Of a stretch of 64,000 nt of DNA, positions 1-8,453 are shown piece by piece; the first letter of the stretch is position 1; each line of letters starts with the position of its first letter. The translations under genes and the position numbers were made by a program. Below the pieces are notes generated by a model. It made no database searches and was not told the origin of the DNA. It worked only from the letters and a program-made list of their open reading frames with translations. The stretch is taken from contig NZ_BSSQ01000026.1 in assembly GCF_030161375.1 (NCBI RefSeq), positions 1-64,000 of the forward strand, given 5' to 3'. This DNA is from Paenibacillus glycanilyticus (GTDB taxonomy: Bacteria > Bacillota > Bacilli > Paenibacillales > Paenibacillaceae).

Positions 1-33
1 GCAGGGTCCTGGGAGAGTAGGACGTCGCCAAGC
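1..33 (+). rRNA. rrf: 5S ribosomal RNA, 3' end only
   Basis: The first 33 bases match the conserved 3' end of Firmicute 5S rRNA, including the GAGAGTAGGACG segment and the closing GCCAAGC. The rest of the rRNA operon lies to the left of the window. A terminator follows at once, so no tRNA genes trail this operon. Confidence 0.9.
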
Positions 34-42
34 AATGAAGAG

Positions 43-69
43 CCTGTCGCAACATGCGGCAGGTTTTTT
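43..69 (+). terminator. Intrinsic terminator of the rRNA operon
   Basis: CCTGTCGCA and TGCGGCAGG form a 9-bp hairpin with a three-base loop and one G-T pair, followed by six T residues. It lies ten bases after the 5S end. Confidence 0.85.
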
Positions 70-92
70 GTTTCCGCATAGTTATCAACGGT

Positions 93-454
93 TCATCCAC
101 AACCTGAACAGCTGATCCACACTGGGATCAAGCTGCTTTTTTGTTTTTATATCCACATGTGAATAGTCTCGCAATTGCAACTTATCCTTAGATTGTGATG
201 AAGTTGTGAATAATTCGTGGAATCCTCCTATTTTTCGCGCCTTTTTGACCTGGATAACTGAATAACCCCGTGGATAGTCGCCGATTATTTCTCCTCATCT
301 GTTTATAACCTCCAAACTTATGTGTAATTACAGAATAGAACCTTTTCTTTGCTTATGCTTTCATGCACCTTTTATGCACATGTGTGAGTAGCTATTGGAT
401 TTGTGGCTTCAATTAAAGCAACAGCTGTGTGTTATAGGGATGGACTGTGTATAA
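93..454. promoter_or_regulatory. Candidate DnaA-box cluster
   Basis: This gene-free, AT-rich stretch between the rRNA operon and ctsR has three perfect TTATNCACA 9-mers: 205-213 (minus), 372-380 (plus) and 446-454 (minus). It has four more with one mismatch: 93-101, 113-121, 149-157 (plus) and 158-166 (minus). The boxes at 149-157 and 158-166 abut back to back. Further two-mismatch versions occur at 82-90, 361-369 and 612-620. DnaA-box clusters outside oriC that tune replication initiation are known in B. subtilis. Whether this one binds DnaA is inference. Confidence 0.5.
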
Positions 455-531
455 ATCGCCTCCATCCGCCCCATGATAGATAATGGCGATGGTATGACTG
501 TTAAATTATCTGAAAATTGAAATTCCATGTA

Positions 532-559
532 TTGACCTTTCCTGATTTTTGCGTATAAT
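532..559 (+). promoter_or_regulatory. SigA-type promoter of the ctsR operon
   Basis: TTGACC (532-537) and TATAAT (554-559) are separated by 16 bp. The CtsR operator starts nine bases downstream and so covers the expected start of transcription. Confidence 0.8.
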
Positions 560-567
560 AAAATTAA

Positions 568-584
568 AGTCAAAGAAAGTCAAA
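568..584 (+). promoter_or_regulatory. CtsR operator, perfect direct heptad repeat
   Basis: AGTCAAA (568-574), a GAA spacer, and AGTCAAA (578-584) match the CtsR consensus of two (A/G)GTCAAA heptads separated by NAN. Its place over the transcription start predicts that CtsR represses its own operon. A partial third AGTCA follows at 584-588. Confidence 0.9.
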
Positions 585-647
585 GTCAGTTGAGGCAGCA
601 TTTCCACAAATGCATCCACAGCTCATGTCGCCAGGAGGTTGGTAAAT

Positions 648-1109
648 TTGCGTAACATTTCCGATCTCATCGAGCAGTACTTGAAGCAGATGTTGCAGGA
701 AAGCCCGGAAGGCGCTGTTGAAATTCAACGCAATGAACTGGCTGACAGGTTTTCCTGCGTTCCGTCGCAGATCAATTATGTCATTAGTACCCGGTTCACT
801 CTAGAGAAGGGATACATGGTTGAAAGCAAGCGCGGCGGCGGCGGGTATATCCGGATTCAACGGGTCGACTTGCCGGCACTAAAGACGATTCAATTCCACA
901 TTCATCAGACGATTGGGGATTGCGTCGAACAAAGTGTGGCGGAGGGGCTGATTTATCAGCTGGAGGAGGCAAGACTAATTACGAAACGGGAAGCGAACCT
1001 GCTTCGGGCCGCGGTTGACCGCGACACCATCGCTGTAAAGCTGCCGCTTCGTGATGAGATCAGAGCCAGGCTATTGCGCTCCATGCTGATATCTTTATTA
1101 GCCAAATAG
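648..1109 (+). CDS. ctsR: Transcriptional repressor CtsR of class III heat-shock genes
   Basis: CtsR is a dimeric DNA-binding repressor of the clp genes that releases DNA on heat stress. The 153-residue product has the N-terminal winged helix and the tetraglycine wing (KRGGGG at residues 61-66) that acts as heat sensor in B. subtilis. The arginine of that wing is a known McsB target. I start it at the TTG at 648, nine bases after AGGAGG (633-638), because an in-frame TTG at 639 touches the Shine-Dalgarno sequence. It is the first gene of a four-gene operon with mcsA, mcsB and clpC, and a perfect CtsR operator sits in its promoter. Confidence 0.95.
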   Translation: MRNISDLIEQYLKQMLQESPEGAVEIQRNELADRFSCVPSQINYVISTRFTLEKGYMVESKRGGGGYIRIQRVDLPALKTIQFHIHQTIGDCVEQSVAEGLIYQLEEARLITKREANLLRAAVDRDTIAVKLPLRDEIRARLLRSMLISLLAK

Positions 1110-1147
1110 CGCCTGAGAAGGTTACACCGGAAGGGAGGGGATTCGGC

Positions 1148-1672
1148 TTGAATTGCCAAGAATGCGGCAAGAAGCCGGCAACGCTTCATTTTACGAAAAT
1201 CGTGAACGGTGAAAAAACCGAATTTCACATCTGTGAATCCTGTGCAAGAGAACGGGGAGAAGGCATCCCCGGCGCTCCGAACGGGTTCTCCATTCACAGC
1301 CTGCTGTCGGGCCTTCTCGATTTCGATCCGAGCAGCACTAATGGCGCAAACAGCGCCAAGCAACAGCAGATGATCCGTTGTGACAACTGCGGATTGACGT
1401 ATTCGCAATTCAGCAAGATCGGCAGATTCGGCTGCAGCAATTGCTATCGCCAATTCTCCGATAAGTTAGATCCATTGCTGAAACGGGTACATGGCAATGC
1501 GGTCCATGTCGGTAAAATACCGAAGCGTTCCGGCGGCCAAATTCAGTACAAGCGAGAGATTGAACAACTGCGGCGAGATTTGCAAAGCCGTATCGAACGA
1601 GAAGAATTTGAAAGCGCGGCTCATATTCGTGATCGAATCCGTGAGCTGGAGCGTAAAATAGTAGATCTGTAA
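1148..1672 (+). CDS. mcsA: McsA, zinc-binding activator of the arginine kinase McsB
   Basis: McsA binds and activates McsB and so controls CtsR inactivation and ClpC targeting. The 174-residue protein carries four CxxC motifs (CQEC at residues 3-6, then CESC, CDNC and CSNC), which fit two zinc sites. A C-terminal UVR-type coiled segment rich in Glu and Arg (about residues 134-170) follows, the type that contacts ClpC. It starts with TTG at 1148 behind GGAGGGG, and the reading frame begins directly with the first zinc motif as in B. subtilis. It lies 38 bp after ctsR. Confidence 0.93.
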   Translation: MNCQECGKKPATLHFTKIVNGEKTEFHICESCARERGEGIPGAPNGFSIHSLLSGLLDFDPSSTNGANSAKQQQMIRCDNCGLTYSQFSKIGRFGCSNCYRQFSDKLDPLLKRVHGNAVHVGKIPKRSGGQIQYKREIEQLRRDLQSRIEREEFESAAHIRDRIRELERKIVDL

Positions 1673-1694
1673 GGCGCACGAAGGAGGTTTACTC

Positions 1695-2774
1695 TTGGCG
1701 AGTCATCGTTTCTCTGAACAAGCGTTAAGCGATTGGATGAAGGGAGTTGGACCTGACTCCGAAATCGTCATTAGCAGCCGAGTACGCATTGCGCGAAACT
1801 TGAGGCAATATCCATTCCCGATGCTTGCCACTAACCAGCAGTCGGTTGAAGTTATGAATCAGCTTACTGCCATAGGGCAATCCGACAAGCTTGATCCGGT
1901 GGGACATTTTGAAACGATCATTTTATCGGAGCTTAGCGAATTAGAACGTCGGGTACTTGTGGAAAAACATTTAATCAGTCCTAACCTAGCTAACGAATCC
2001 CGTGGAGGAGCCGTTATCCTCAGTGAAAACGAATCGGTCAGCATTATGATTAACGAAGAGGATCATCTTCGTATCCAATGTCTGTATCCGGGCTTTCAGG
2101 TCAAGGAGGCTTGGACACTAGCCAATCAGATCGACGATATTTTCGAGGAAGAAACCAATTATGCATTTGATGAGCAGAGAGGTTATTTGACGACTTGCCC
2201 AACAAATGTAGGGACTGGCATACGCGCCTCGGTGATGATGCATTTGCCGGCGCTGGTGCTGACTCAGCAGATTAATCGCATTTTGTCGGCCGTTACACAG
2301 GTTGGTCTCGCTGTCCGTGGAATGTATGGGGAAGGCAGCGAAGCTCTTGGCAATCTGTTTCAAATTTCGAATCAGATTACGCTAGGGCAGACTGAAGGCG
2401 AAATCATTGATAATTTGCATGGGGTAGCCAAGCAGATTATCGAACATGAAAGAGCAGCCCGCCAAAGGCTGATGTCCGAATCCCGGCTTCGGATCGAGGA
2501 TCGGGTACGACGGTCTTACGGCATCTTGTCTTATGCGGCGGTCATGGATTCCAAAGAATCCGCGCAAAGACTGTCCGACGTAAGGCTAGGCGTTGATCTT
2601 GGCCTGCTGGATCATGTTACGAGCCAATCTTTAAACGAATTAATTGTAATGACACAGCCCGGGTTCCTGCAACAGACGTTCAACGAGAAGATGAGCGCTG
2701 ACCAGCGGGATTACCGCAGGGCCGAATTAATCCGCAAACAATTGCGGGGTCAAACCGAGCATGGGGGTGCATGA
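1695..2774 (+). CDS. mcsB: Protein arginine kinase McsB
   Basis: McsB phosphorylates arginines on CtsR and on aggregated proteins, marking them for ClpCP degradation. The 359-residue protein has a phosphagen-kinase fold: phosphate-binding arginines in SSRVRIARN (residues 27-35) and the catalytic Cys168 in TTCPTNVGTG. It starts with TTG at 1695 after AAGGAGG (1681-1687). This is the third TTG start in a row in the operon. It ends three bases before clpC, so the two are probably translationally coupled. Confidence 0.95.
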   Translation: MASHRFSEQALSDWMKGVGPDSEIVISSRVRIARNLRQYPFPMLATNQQSVEVMNQLTAIGQSDKLDPVGHFETIILSELSELERRVLVEKHLISPNLANESRGGAVILSENESVSIMINEEDHLRIQCLYPGFQVKEAWTLANQIDDIFEEETNYAFDEQRGYLTTCPTNVGTGIRASVMMHLPALVLTQQINRILSAVTQVGLAVRGMYGEGSEALGNLFQISNQITLGQTEGEIIDNLHGVAKQIIEHERAARQRLMSESRLRIEDRVRRSYGILSYAAVMDSKESAQRLSDVRLGVDLGLLDHVTSQSLNELIVMTQPGFLQQTFNEKMSADQRDYRRAELIRKQLRGQTEHGGA

Positions 2775-2777
2775 AAC

Positions 2778-5231
2778 ATGATGTTTGGACGATTTACTGA
2801 GCGCGCGCAAAAGGTTCTTGCCTTGGCGCAGGAGGAAGCGGTTCGTCTTGGTCACAATAATATTGGTACGGAGCATATTTTGCTTGGCTTGATTCGCGAA
2901 GGGGAAGGCATTGCAGCGAAAGCTTTAATTGGGCTAGGCCTTGGACTTGAGAAAATTCAGGATGAAGTGGAAGCTTTGATCGGTCGCGGTCAAGAGCAGC
3001 CAACGAATATTGCTTATACGCCACGTGCGAAAAAAGTAATCGAGTTATCCATGGATGAAGCAAGAAAGCTTGGTCATACGTACGTAGGTACCGAACATAT
3101 TCTGCTTGGCTTGATTCGCGAAGGAGAAGGCGTAGCGGCACGGGTTCTGAACAACCTTGGCATCAGCCTCAACAAAGCGCGTCAGCAAGTACTGCAGCTG
3201 CTTGGCAGCAGCGAAGCCGTATCGAGCAGCCACGGCTCACCTTCCAACGTGAGCACGCCTACGCTGGACGGCTTGGCCCGTGATCTTACCGCGTATGCAC
3301 GCGAAGGCAATCTAGATCCGGTTATTGGCCGCAGCAAGGAAATTGAGCGTGTCATCCAAGTGCTCAGCCGCCGTACGAAGAACAACCCTGTTCTCATCGG
3401 TGAGCCGGGCGTAGGTAAAACCGCGATTGCCGAAGGTCTTGCACAGAAAATTATCGCCAACGAAATTCCGGAGACGCTACGCGACAAACGCGTTATGACG
3501 CTGGATATGGGTTCCGTTGTAGCCGGTACGAAGTACCGCGGCGAATTCGAAGACCGTTTGAAAAAAATTATGGATGAGATCCGTCAAGCCGGCAATATCA
3601 TCCTGTTCATCGATGAGCTTCATACGCTGATCGGGGCAGGCGGCGCAGAAGGCGCGATCGACGCTTCCAATATTCTGAAGCCTGCGCTGGCCCGCGGCGA
3701 GCTGCAGTGCATCGGGGCAACAACGCTGGATGAATACCGCAAATATATCGAGAAGGATGCTGCGCTTGAGCGTCGTTTCCAACCGATTACGGTCGACCAG
3801 CCATCGCCGGAAGAAGCGGTTCAAATTTTGCACGGATTGCGAGACCGTTATGAAGCTCACCATCGCGTGAAAATTACCGATGACGCGATCGTGCAGGCCG
3901 TGAAGTTGTCCGACCGTTACATTACGGACCGCTTCCTGCCGGATAAAGCAATCGACCTGATCGACGAAGCAAGCTCCAAAGTAAGACTTAACTCATACAC
4001 CGTACCGCCTAATCTTAAGCAATTGGAGAACCGTCTTGAGGATATCCGCAAGGAAAAAGACGCGGCGGTTCAAAGCCAAGAGTTTGAGAAAGCGGCAGCG
4101 CTTCGCGATACGGAGCAAAAGATCCGCGAAGAGCTCGACGTAACGAAAAACCAATGGAAAGAAAAACAAGGCCGCACGGATTCTGAAGTAACGCCTGAAG
4201 ATATCGCACAAGTTGTCGCAAGCTGGACCGGTATTCCGGTTAGCAAGCTGGCGGAAGAAGAAACCGAACGCCTGCTTAAGATGGAAGACATTCTGCACGA
4301 CCGCGTAATCGGCCAAGAAGATGCGGTTAAAGCGGTATCGAGAGCGATTCGCAGAGCTCGTGCAGGTCTTAAGGACCCGAAACGTCCAATTGGTTCCTTT
4401 ATCTTCCTTGGTCCTACCGGGGTTGGTAAAACCGAGCTGGCCCGCGCGCTTGCGGAAGCGATGTTCGGCGACGAGAATGCGGTTATCCGCATCGACATGT
4501 CGGAGTACATGGAGAAACACTCCACGTCCCGTCTCGTCGGGGCTCCTCCGGGATATGTAGGCTACGAAGAAGGCGGTCAACTGACAGAGAAAGTACGCCG
4601 CAAACCATATTCGGTTGTCCTTCTGGACGAAATCGAGAAGGCCCATCCGGAAGTGTTCAACATCTTGCTGCAAGTGTTGGAAGACGGCCGCCTGACCGAT
4701 TCCAAAGGCAGAGTGGTCGATTTCCGAAATACGCTAATTATCATGACTTCCAACGTTGGTGCGGATCAAATCAAACGTAATTCTTCGCTTGGCTTTACAG
4801 CCGTGCATGATTCGGGCCGCGAATTCAACCAAATGAGGGATAAAGTAATGGCGGAGCTGAAAAAAAGCTTCCGTCCGGAGTTCCTGAACCGGATCGACGA
4901 AACGATTGTGTTCCACTCGCTGGAGCAAGAGCATATCGCTCAAATCGTTACGCTCATGTCCGACGAGCTTCGCAAACGGCTGCGTGAGCAAGAAGTTGAC
5001 TTCACGCTTACGGATACCGCGAAAGCATTTCTGGCCAAAGAAGGCTTCGATCCGCAATATGGCGCTCGTCCGTTGCGCCGCGCAATCCAGAAGCATATCG
5101 AAGACCGTCTGTCCGAGGATCTCTTGCTCGGCAAGATCCGCAAAGGCGATACCTTCGTCATTGACGAGAAGGATGGCGAGTTGACCGTAAACAAAACCGT
5201 AGCGGTGTCGGAAGAACCTGCTGCGAAATAA
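2778..5231 (+). CDS. clpC: ATP-dependent Clp protease ATPase subunit ClpC
   Basis: ClpC is a hexameric AAA+ unfoldase that feeds substrates to ClpP. At 817 residues it has the family's full architecture. Two N-terminal Clp repeats (about 1-145) each contain LGHNNIGTEHILLGL or a close copy. The first ATPase domain has Walker A GEPGVGKT near residue 208, and a UVR-containing middle domain follows (about 410-470). The second ATPase domain has Walker A GPTGVGKT near residue 545. The middle domain is where McsB and adaptors dock in B. subtilis. The ATG-ATG start matches other ClpC proteins, and the spacing of three bases to mcsB indicates one transcript. Confidence 0.97.
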   Translation: MMFGRFTERAQKVLALAQEEAVRLGHNNIGTEHILLGLIREGEGIAAKALIGLGLGLEKIQDEVEALIGRGQEQPTNIAYTPRAKKVIELSMDEARKLGHTYVGTEHILLGLIREGEGVAARVLNNLGISLNKARQQVLQLLGSSEAVSSSHGSPSNVSTPTLDGLARDLTAYAREGNLDPVIGRSKEIERVIQVLSRRTKNNPVLIGEPGVGKTAIAEGLAQKIIANEIPETLRDKRVMTLDMGSVVAGTKYRGEFEDRLKKIMDEIRQAGNIILFIDELHTLIGAGGAEGAIDASNILKPALARGELQCIGATTLDEYRKYIEKDAALERRFQPITVDQPSPEEAVQILHGLRDRYEAHHRVKITDDAIVQAVKLSDRYITDRFLPDKAIDLIDEASSKVRLNSYTVPPNLKQLENRLEDIRKEKDAAVQSQEFEKAAALRDTEQKIREELDVTKNQWKEKQGRTDSEVTPEDIAQVVASWTGIPVSKLAEEETERLLKMEDILHDRVIGQEDAVKAVSRAIRRARAGLKDPKRPIGSFIFLGPTGVGKTELARALAEAMFGDENAVIRIDMSEYMEKHSTSRLVGAPPGYVGYEEGGQLTEKVRRKPYSVVLLDEIEKAHPEVFNILLQVLEDGRLTDSKGRVVDFRNTLIIMTSNVGADQIKRNSSLGFTAVHDSGREFNQMRDKVMAELKKSFRPEFLNRIDETIVFHSLEQEHIAQIVTLMSDELRKRLREQEVDFTLTDTAKAFLAKEGFDPQYGARPLRRAIQKHIEDRLSEDLLLGKIRKGDTFVIDEKDGELTVNKTVAVSEEPAAK

Positions 5232-5243
5232 ATGACTTACAGC

Positions 5244-5284
5244 AAGGCTGCCTAGTGCGAACCACGAGGCAGCCTTTGCTTTTT
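5244..5284 (+). terminator. Intrinsic terminator after clpC
   Basis: AAGGCTGCCT (5244-5253) pairs with AGGCAGCCTT (5267-5276), followed by a T-rich tail. It closes the heat-shock operon. Confidence 0.85.
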
Positions 5285-5292
5285 CATTCTAT

Positions 5293-5320
5293 TTGACAAT
5301 GATAATCATTATCGTATATG
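5293..5320 (+). promoter_or_regulatory. Fur-controlled promoter of the haem monooxygenase gene
   Basis: The 19 bases at 5295-5313 match the classical Fur box with one mismatch (C for T at 5297). They overlap a TTGACA -35 (5293-5298) and lie just before TATATG (5315-5320) at 16-bp spacing. Iron-bound Fur would therefore occlude this promoter. The call rests on consensus match only. Confidence 0.8.
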
Positions 5321-5378
5321 CTGATTGATATAATCATTTTCTTTTAATGGTGAAAGGTGCAGGGATGGAGGAATTATA

Positions 5379-5732
5379 ATGATCGTTGTTACGAATACGA
5401 TAAAAGTTAGAAAAGGCCATGGAGAGGAAGTAGCAGAACGTTTCCAGAAAACAAAAGGGATTGAGCAGACAATCGGTTTTGTGCGGATGGAGGTTATGCT
5501 CACCGAGGGGCTGACGGATTACGATGAGCTGAAAGTGAGCACGACATGGGAAGACAAAGCCTCCTTTGAGGGCTGGGTGAATAGTGACTCCTTCCGGCAG
5601 GCGCATGCGCACCGGGGAAGCAAGCCGGCGGAGAGCGGAAAAGGACAGGAGAACGAAGGAGAACGCATCATGCTAGGCTCCCACCTGACTACGCATCGCA
5701 TTCTCGTTTCCCGTGAAGCGGCACATGTTTGA
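5379..5732 (+). CDS. Antibiotic-biosynthesis-monooxygenase-fold protein, probable haem-degrading monooxygenase (HmoA/IsdG type)
   Basis: The 117-residue protein opens with the beta strand MIVVTNTIKVRKG, followed by a predicted helix. It then has the WEDKASFEGWVNSDSFRQAH segment typical of the ABM dimeric ferredoxin-like fold used by IsdG and HmoA haem oxygenases. Those enzymes release iron from haem in the cytoplasm. The Fur box in the promoter supports a role in iron supply. The gene is monocistronic, flanked by terminators at 5244 and 5762. The last 25 residues are less typical. I cannot tell HmoA from HmoB, or exclude a non-haem ABM enzyme, by reading. Confidence 0.8.
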   Translation: MIVVTNTIKVRKGHGEEVAERFQKTKGIEQTIGFVRMEVMLTEGLTDYDELKVSTTWEDKASFEGWVNSDSFRQAHAHRGSKPAESGKGQENEGERIMLGSHLTTHRILVSREAAHV

Positions 5733-5761
5733 TCTTTTTTGCATAAAAAATGACGTACAAC

Positions 5762-5803
5762 AAAAGCTTTCTTTATTCCGTTATGGAGTAGAGAAAGCTT
5801 TTT
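5762..5803 (+). terminator. Intrinsic terminator after the haem monooxygenase gene
   Basis: AAAAGCTTTCT (5762-5772) pairs with AGAAAGCTTTTT (5791-5802). The flanking A and T runs mean it could work on both strands. Confidence 0.75.
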
Positions 5804-5912
5804 GTATTTGCGCCAAGCAGCATGTCCGTACATTAGTTCGCAAGAAGGGGTTTATACCCTCCTCATAAAATGGTAAACTTTGAATGGAAACGCTTGTTAA
5901 AAGGAGCCTTGT

Positions 5913-7280
5913 ATGGCAAAGATAAAGTTGAAGTTTGTATGTACTGAATGCGGGACGGAATCGCCGAAATGGCTGGGGAAATGTCCGGGCTGCCAGTCTT
6001 GGAACACGATGGTGGAAGAGAAGGAGACGGTCATTAAGACACAAGGTGTCGGTCTTCGCATGGCTCAGACGAAAGAAAAGCCGAAATCCATCATACATAT
6101 AGAAAGCGGGCAGGAACCGCGTATTGAAACAAGGTTGCTGGAGCTTAACCGCGTACTCGGCGGGGGTGTTGTGCCAGGCTCGCTTATTCTGGTCGGCGGT
6201 GATCCTGGCATTGGGAAATCGACGCTGCTTCTGCAAACCTCGCATGCTTTGGCATCCAAAGGGCTAAAGGTTCTGTATATATCGGGGGAGGAATCCGTAA
6301 AGCAGACCCGCCTCCGCGCAGACCGTCTTGGTGCTCTTACGGAATCGTTGTTTGTCCTATGCGAGACAAATATGGAGCAAATCAATGATGCGATTGAAAC
6401 GGTTCAGCCGGACTTTCTCGTTATTGACTCCATACAGACGGTGTACGATCCTTCCGTTCAATCCGCGCCGGGCAGTGTTGCCCAGGTAAGAGAATGTACC
6501 GCTCATTTCATGCGCGTTGCGAAGATTAACGGGATTGCAACCGTTCTTGTCGGGCATGTGACGAAAGAAGGCGCAATCGCCGGGCCTCGCCTTCTCGAGC
6601 ATATGGTTGACTGCGTGCTGTATTTCGAAGGGGAGCGGCATCATACATACCGACTTCTTCGGGCAGTGAAGAATCGGTTTGGTTCAACAAACGAAATTGG
6701 CATTTTTGAAATGGGTGAAGAAGGCCTTCGGGAAGTAGCCAATCCGTCGGAGCTATTCCTGTCGGAACGCCCGCTTGGCGTATCGGGTTCTACGGTTGTG
6801 GCTAGCATGGAAGGAACGCGTCCGGTACTAGTCGAGCTTCAGGCTCTTGTCGCAGCAACGAATTTCCCGTCGCCGCGGCGAATGTCTACAGGGATCGACC
6901 ATCACCGGATGGCTTTAATTATTGCGGTATTAGAAAAGCGGATCGGTATGTTTTTGCAAACGCAGGATGCCTATTTGAATGTAGCGGGCGGCGTGAAGCT
7001 AGATGAGCCGGCAGTGGATTTGGCTGCTGCAGTCTCGCTGGCATCAAGCTTTCGGGATGCACCTACTCGCCCCTATGACGTGATCTTCGGCGAAGTCGGC
7101 TTGACGGGCGAAGTGCGGGCGGTGTCCCGCGCGGAGCAACGGGTGAAAGAAGCGGAGAAGCTGGGCTTCAAGCGAGTCATTATGCCGGAGAAAAGCTTGA
7201 AGGGCTGGAAGGCTCCGGAAGGCATCGAGATCATCGGCGTGAGTACGGTAGCAGAAGCGCTGTCCGCAGCACTTGGATAG
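5913..7280 (+). CDS. radA: DNA repair protein RadA (Sms)
   Basis: RadA is a RecA-like ATPase that helps branch migration during recombination and transformation. The 455-residue protein has an N-terminal zinc finger (CTEC at residues 10-13, then CPGC) and the Walker A GGDPGIGKST (about 95-104). It also has the RadA-specific KNRFG motif (about 252) and a C-terminal Lon-protease-like domain. The ATG lies eight bases after AAAGGAG. disA follows nine bases downstream, an arrangement kept in Bacillus, where RadA modulates DisA activity. Confidence 0.96.
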   Translation: MAKIKLKFVCTECGTESPKWLGKCPGCQSWNTMVEEKETVIKTQGVGLRMAQTKEKPKSIIHIESGQEPRIETRLLELNRVLGGGVVPGSLILVGGDPGIGKSTLLLQTSHALASKGLKVLYISGEESVKQTRLRADRLGALTESLFVLCETNMEQINDAIETVQPDFLVIDSIQTVYDPSVQSAPGSVAQVRECTAHFMRVAKINGIATVLVGHVTKEGAIAGPRLLEHMVDCVLYFEGERHHTYRLLRAVKNRFGSTNEIGIFEMGEEGLREVANPSELFLSERPLGVSGSTVVASMEGTRPVLVELQALVAATNFPSPRRMSTGIDHHRMALIIAVLEKRIGMFLQTQDAYLNVAGGVKLDEPAVDLAAAVSLASSFRDAPTRPYDVIFGEVGLTGEVRAVSRAEQRVKEAEKLGFKRVIMPEKSLKGWKAPEGIEIIGVSTVAEALSAALG

Positions 7281-7289
7281 GGGGCAAAT

Positions 7290-8366
7290 ATGAAAGAACA
7301 AAGTCAGCAAGAAATCATGAATCAACTATTGCAATTAGTCGCGCCAGGCACCCCGTTCCGTGATGGGCTCGATAACGTGCTTCGGGCCAAAACGGGTGCG
7401 CTGCTAGTAGTCGGTTATAGTCCGGAAGTGATGGAAGTCGTGGATGGAGGTTTCTCCATTAATTGCGATTTCTCGCCAAACTATTTGTATGAGCTGGCCA
7501 AGATGGATGGAGCGATTATCCTTAGCGAGGATATGAAGCGGATTCTGTATGCCAATACGCAGTTGATCCCAAACAACTCCATTCCTTCGATCGAGACCGG
7601 CATTCGTCACCGCACGGCGGAGCGGGTAGCGAAGCAGACCGGTAAATTGGTCGTGTCGATATCCCAGCGGCGTAATATTATTACGTTATATCAGGGCAAT
7701 TTGCGTTATTCGCTCAAAGAAATGGGCGTAATCTTGACCAAGGCCAATCAGGCGATTCAAACGCTTGAGAAATATAAGGTTGTACTTAGCCAATCGCTCA
7801 CCAACCTGTCGGCCCTTGAGTTCGAAGAGTTGGTAACTCTGCAGGAAGTCGCCCATGTTGTACAACGCGTGGAGATGGTTCTGCGCGTCAAAATGGAAAT
7901 CAAGCGGTATGTGACGGAGCTCGGCACGGAAGGTCGCCTCATTGCGATGCAGATGGAGGAGCTTGTTAACGGTGTAGACGAGGATGCCTGGTATTTGCTT
8001 AAGGACTATGCCAAGGATAATACCGATGACAAAATCCGGGAAATTCGTGCTGCACTCAAGAAGCTTAGTGCGGAGGATCTGCTTGACGCTCCGCCTATTA
8101 TTCGCCTCTTAGGTTATACCCATACGGCTGCAATGGTGGAAGAAGCGGTATCACCGCGCGGTTTCAGGCTGCTGAACAAAATACCTCGGCTGCCATTAAT
8201 TATTATGAATAACCTGATTGAACGGTTTGGACGACTTCCTCACATACTAATGGCAACCATTGATGAGCTTGACGAAGTGGACGGTATCGGAGAGGTTCGG
8301 GCACGCGCAATCAAGGACGGTTTGAAGCGGATCCAAGAGCAGATGTTCATTGACAGACAAATTTAA
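7290..8366 (+). CDS. disA: DNA integrity scanning protein, diadenylate cyclase DisA
   Basis: DisA condenses two ATP into cyclic di-AMP while scanning DNA, and stalls at lesions to delay sporulation. The 358-residue, octamer-forming protein shows the diadenylate cyclase domain at its N-terminus with the DGA motif (D73-G74-A75) and the RHR motif (about 106-108). A helical spine follows, then a C-terminal helix-hairpin-helix DNA-binding domain (DELDEVDGIGEVRARAI). It lies nine bases after radA. Confidence 0.97.
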   Translation: MKEQSQQEIMNQLLQLVAPGTPFRDGLDNVLRAKTGALLVVGYSPEVMEVVDGGFSINCDFSPNYLYELAKMDGAIILSEDMKRILYANTQLIPNNSIPSIETGIRHRTAERVAKQTGKLVVSISQRRNIITLYQGNLRYSLKEMGVILTKANQAIQTLEKYKVVLSQSLTNLSALEFEELVTLQEVAHVVQRVEMVLRVKMEIKRYVTELGTEGRLIAMQMEELVNGVDEDAWYLLKDYAKDNTDDKIREIRAALKKLSAEDLLDAPPIIRLLGYTHTAAMVEEAVSPRGFRLLNKIPRLPLIIMNNLIERFGRLPHILMATIDELDEVDGIGEVRARAIKDGLKRIQEQMFIDRQI

Positions 8367-8453
8367 ATCTCATACAATGGATGGAATGTGGACCGTATTC
8401 CAATCATACATTAGTAAACAGTTTTAGGGCATAGTAGAGAAGAGGTGGAATAG

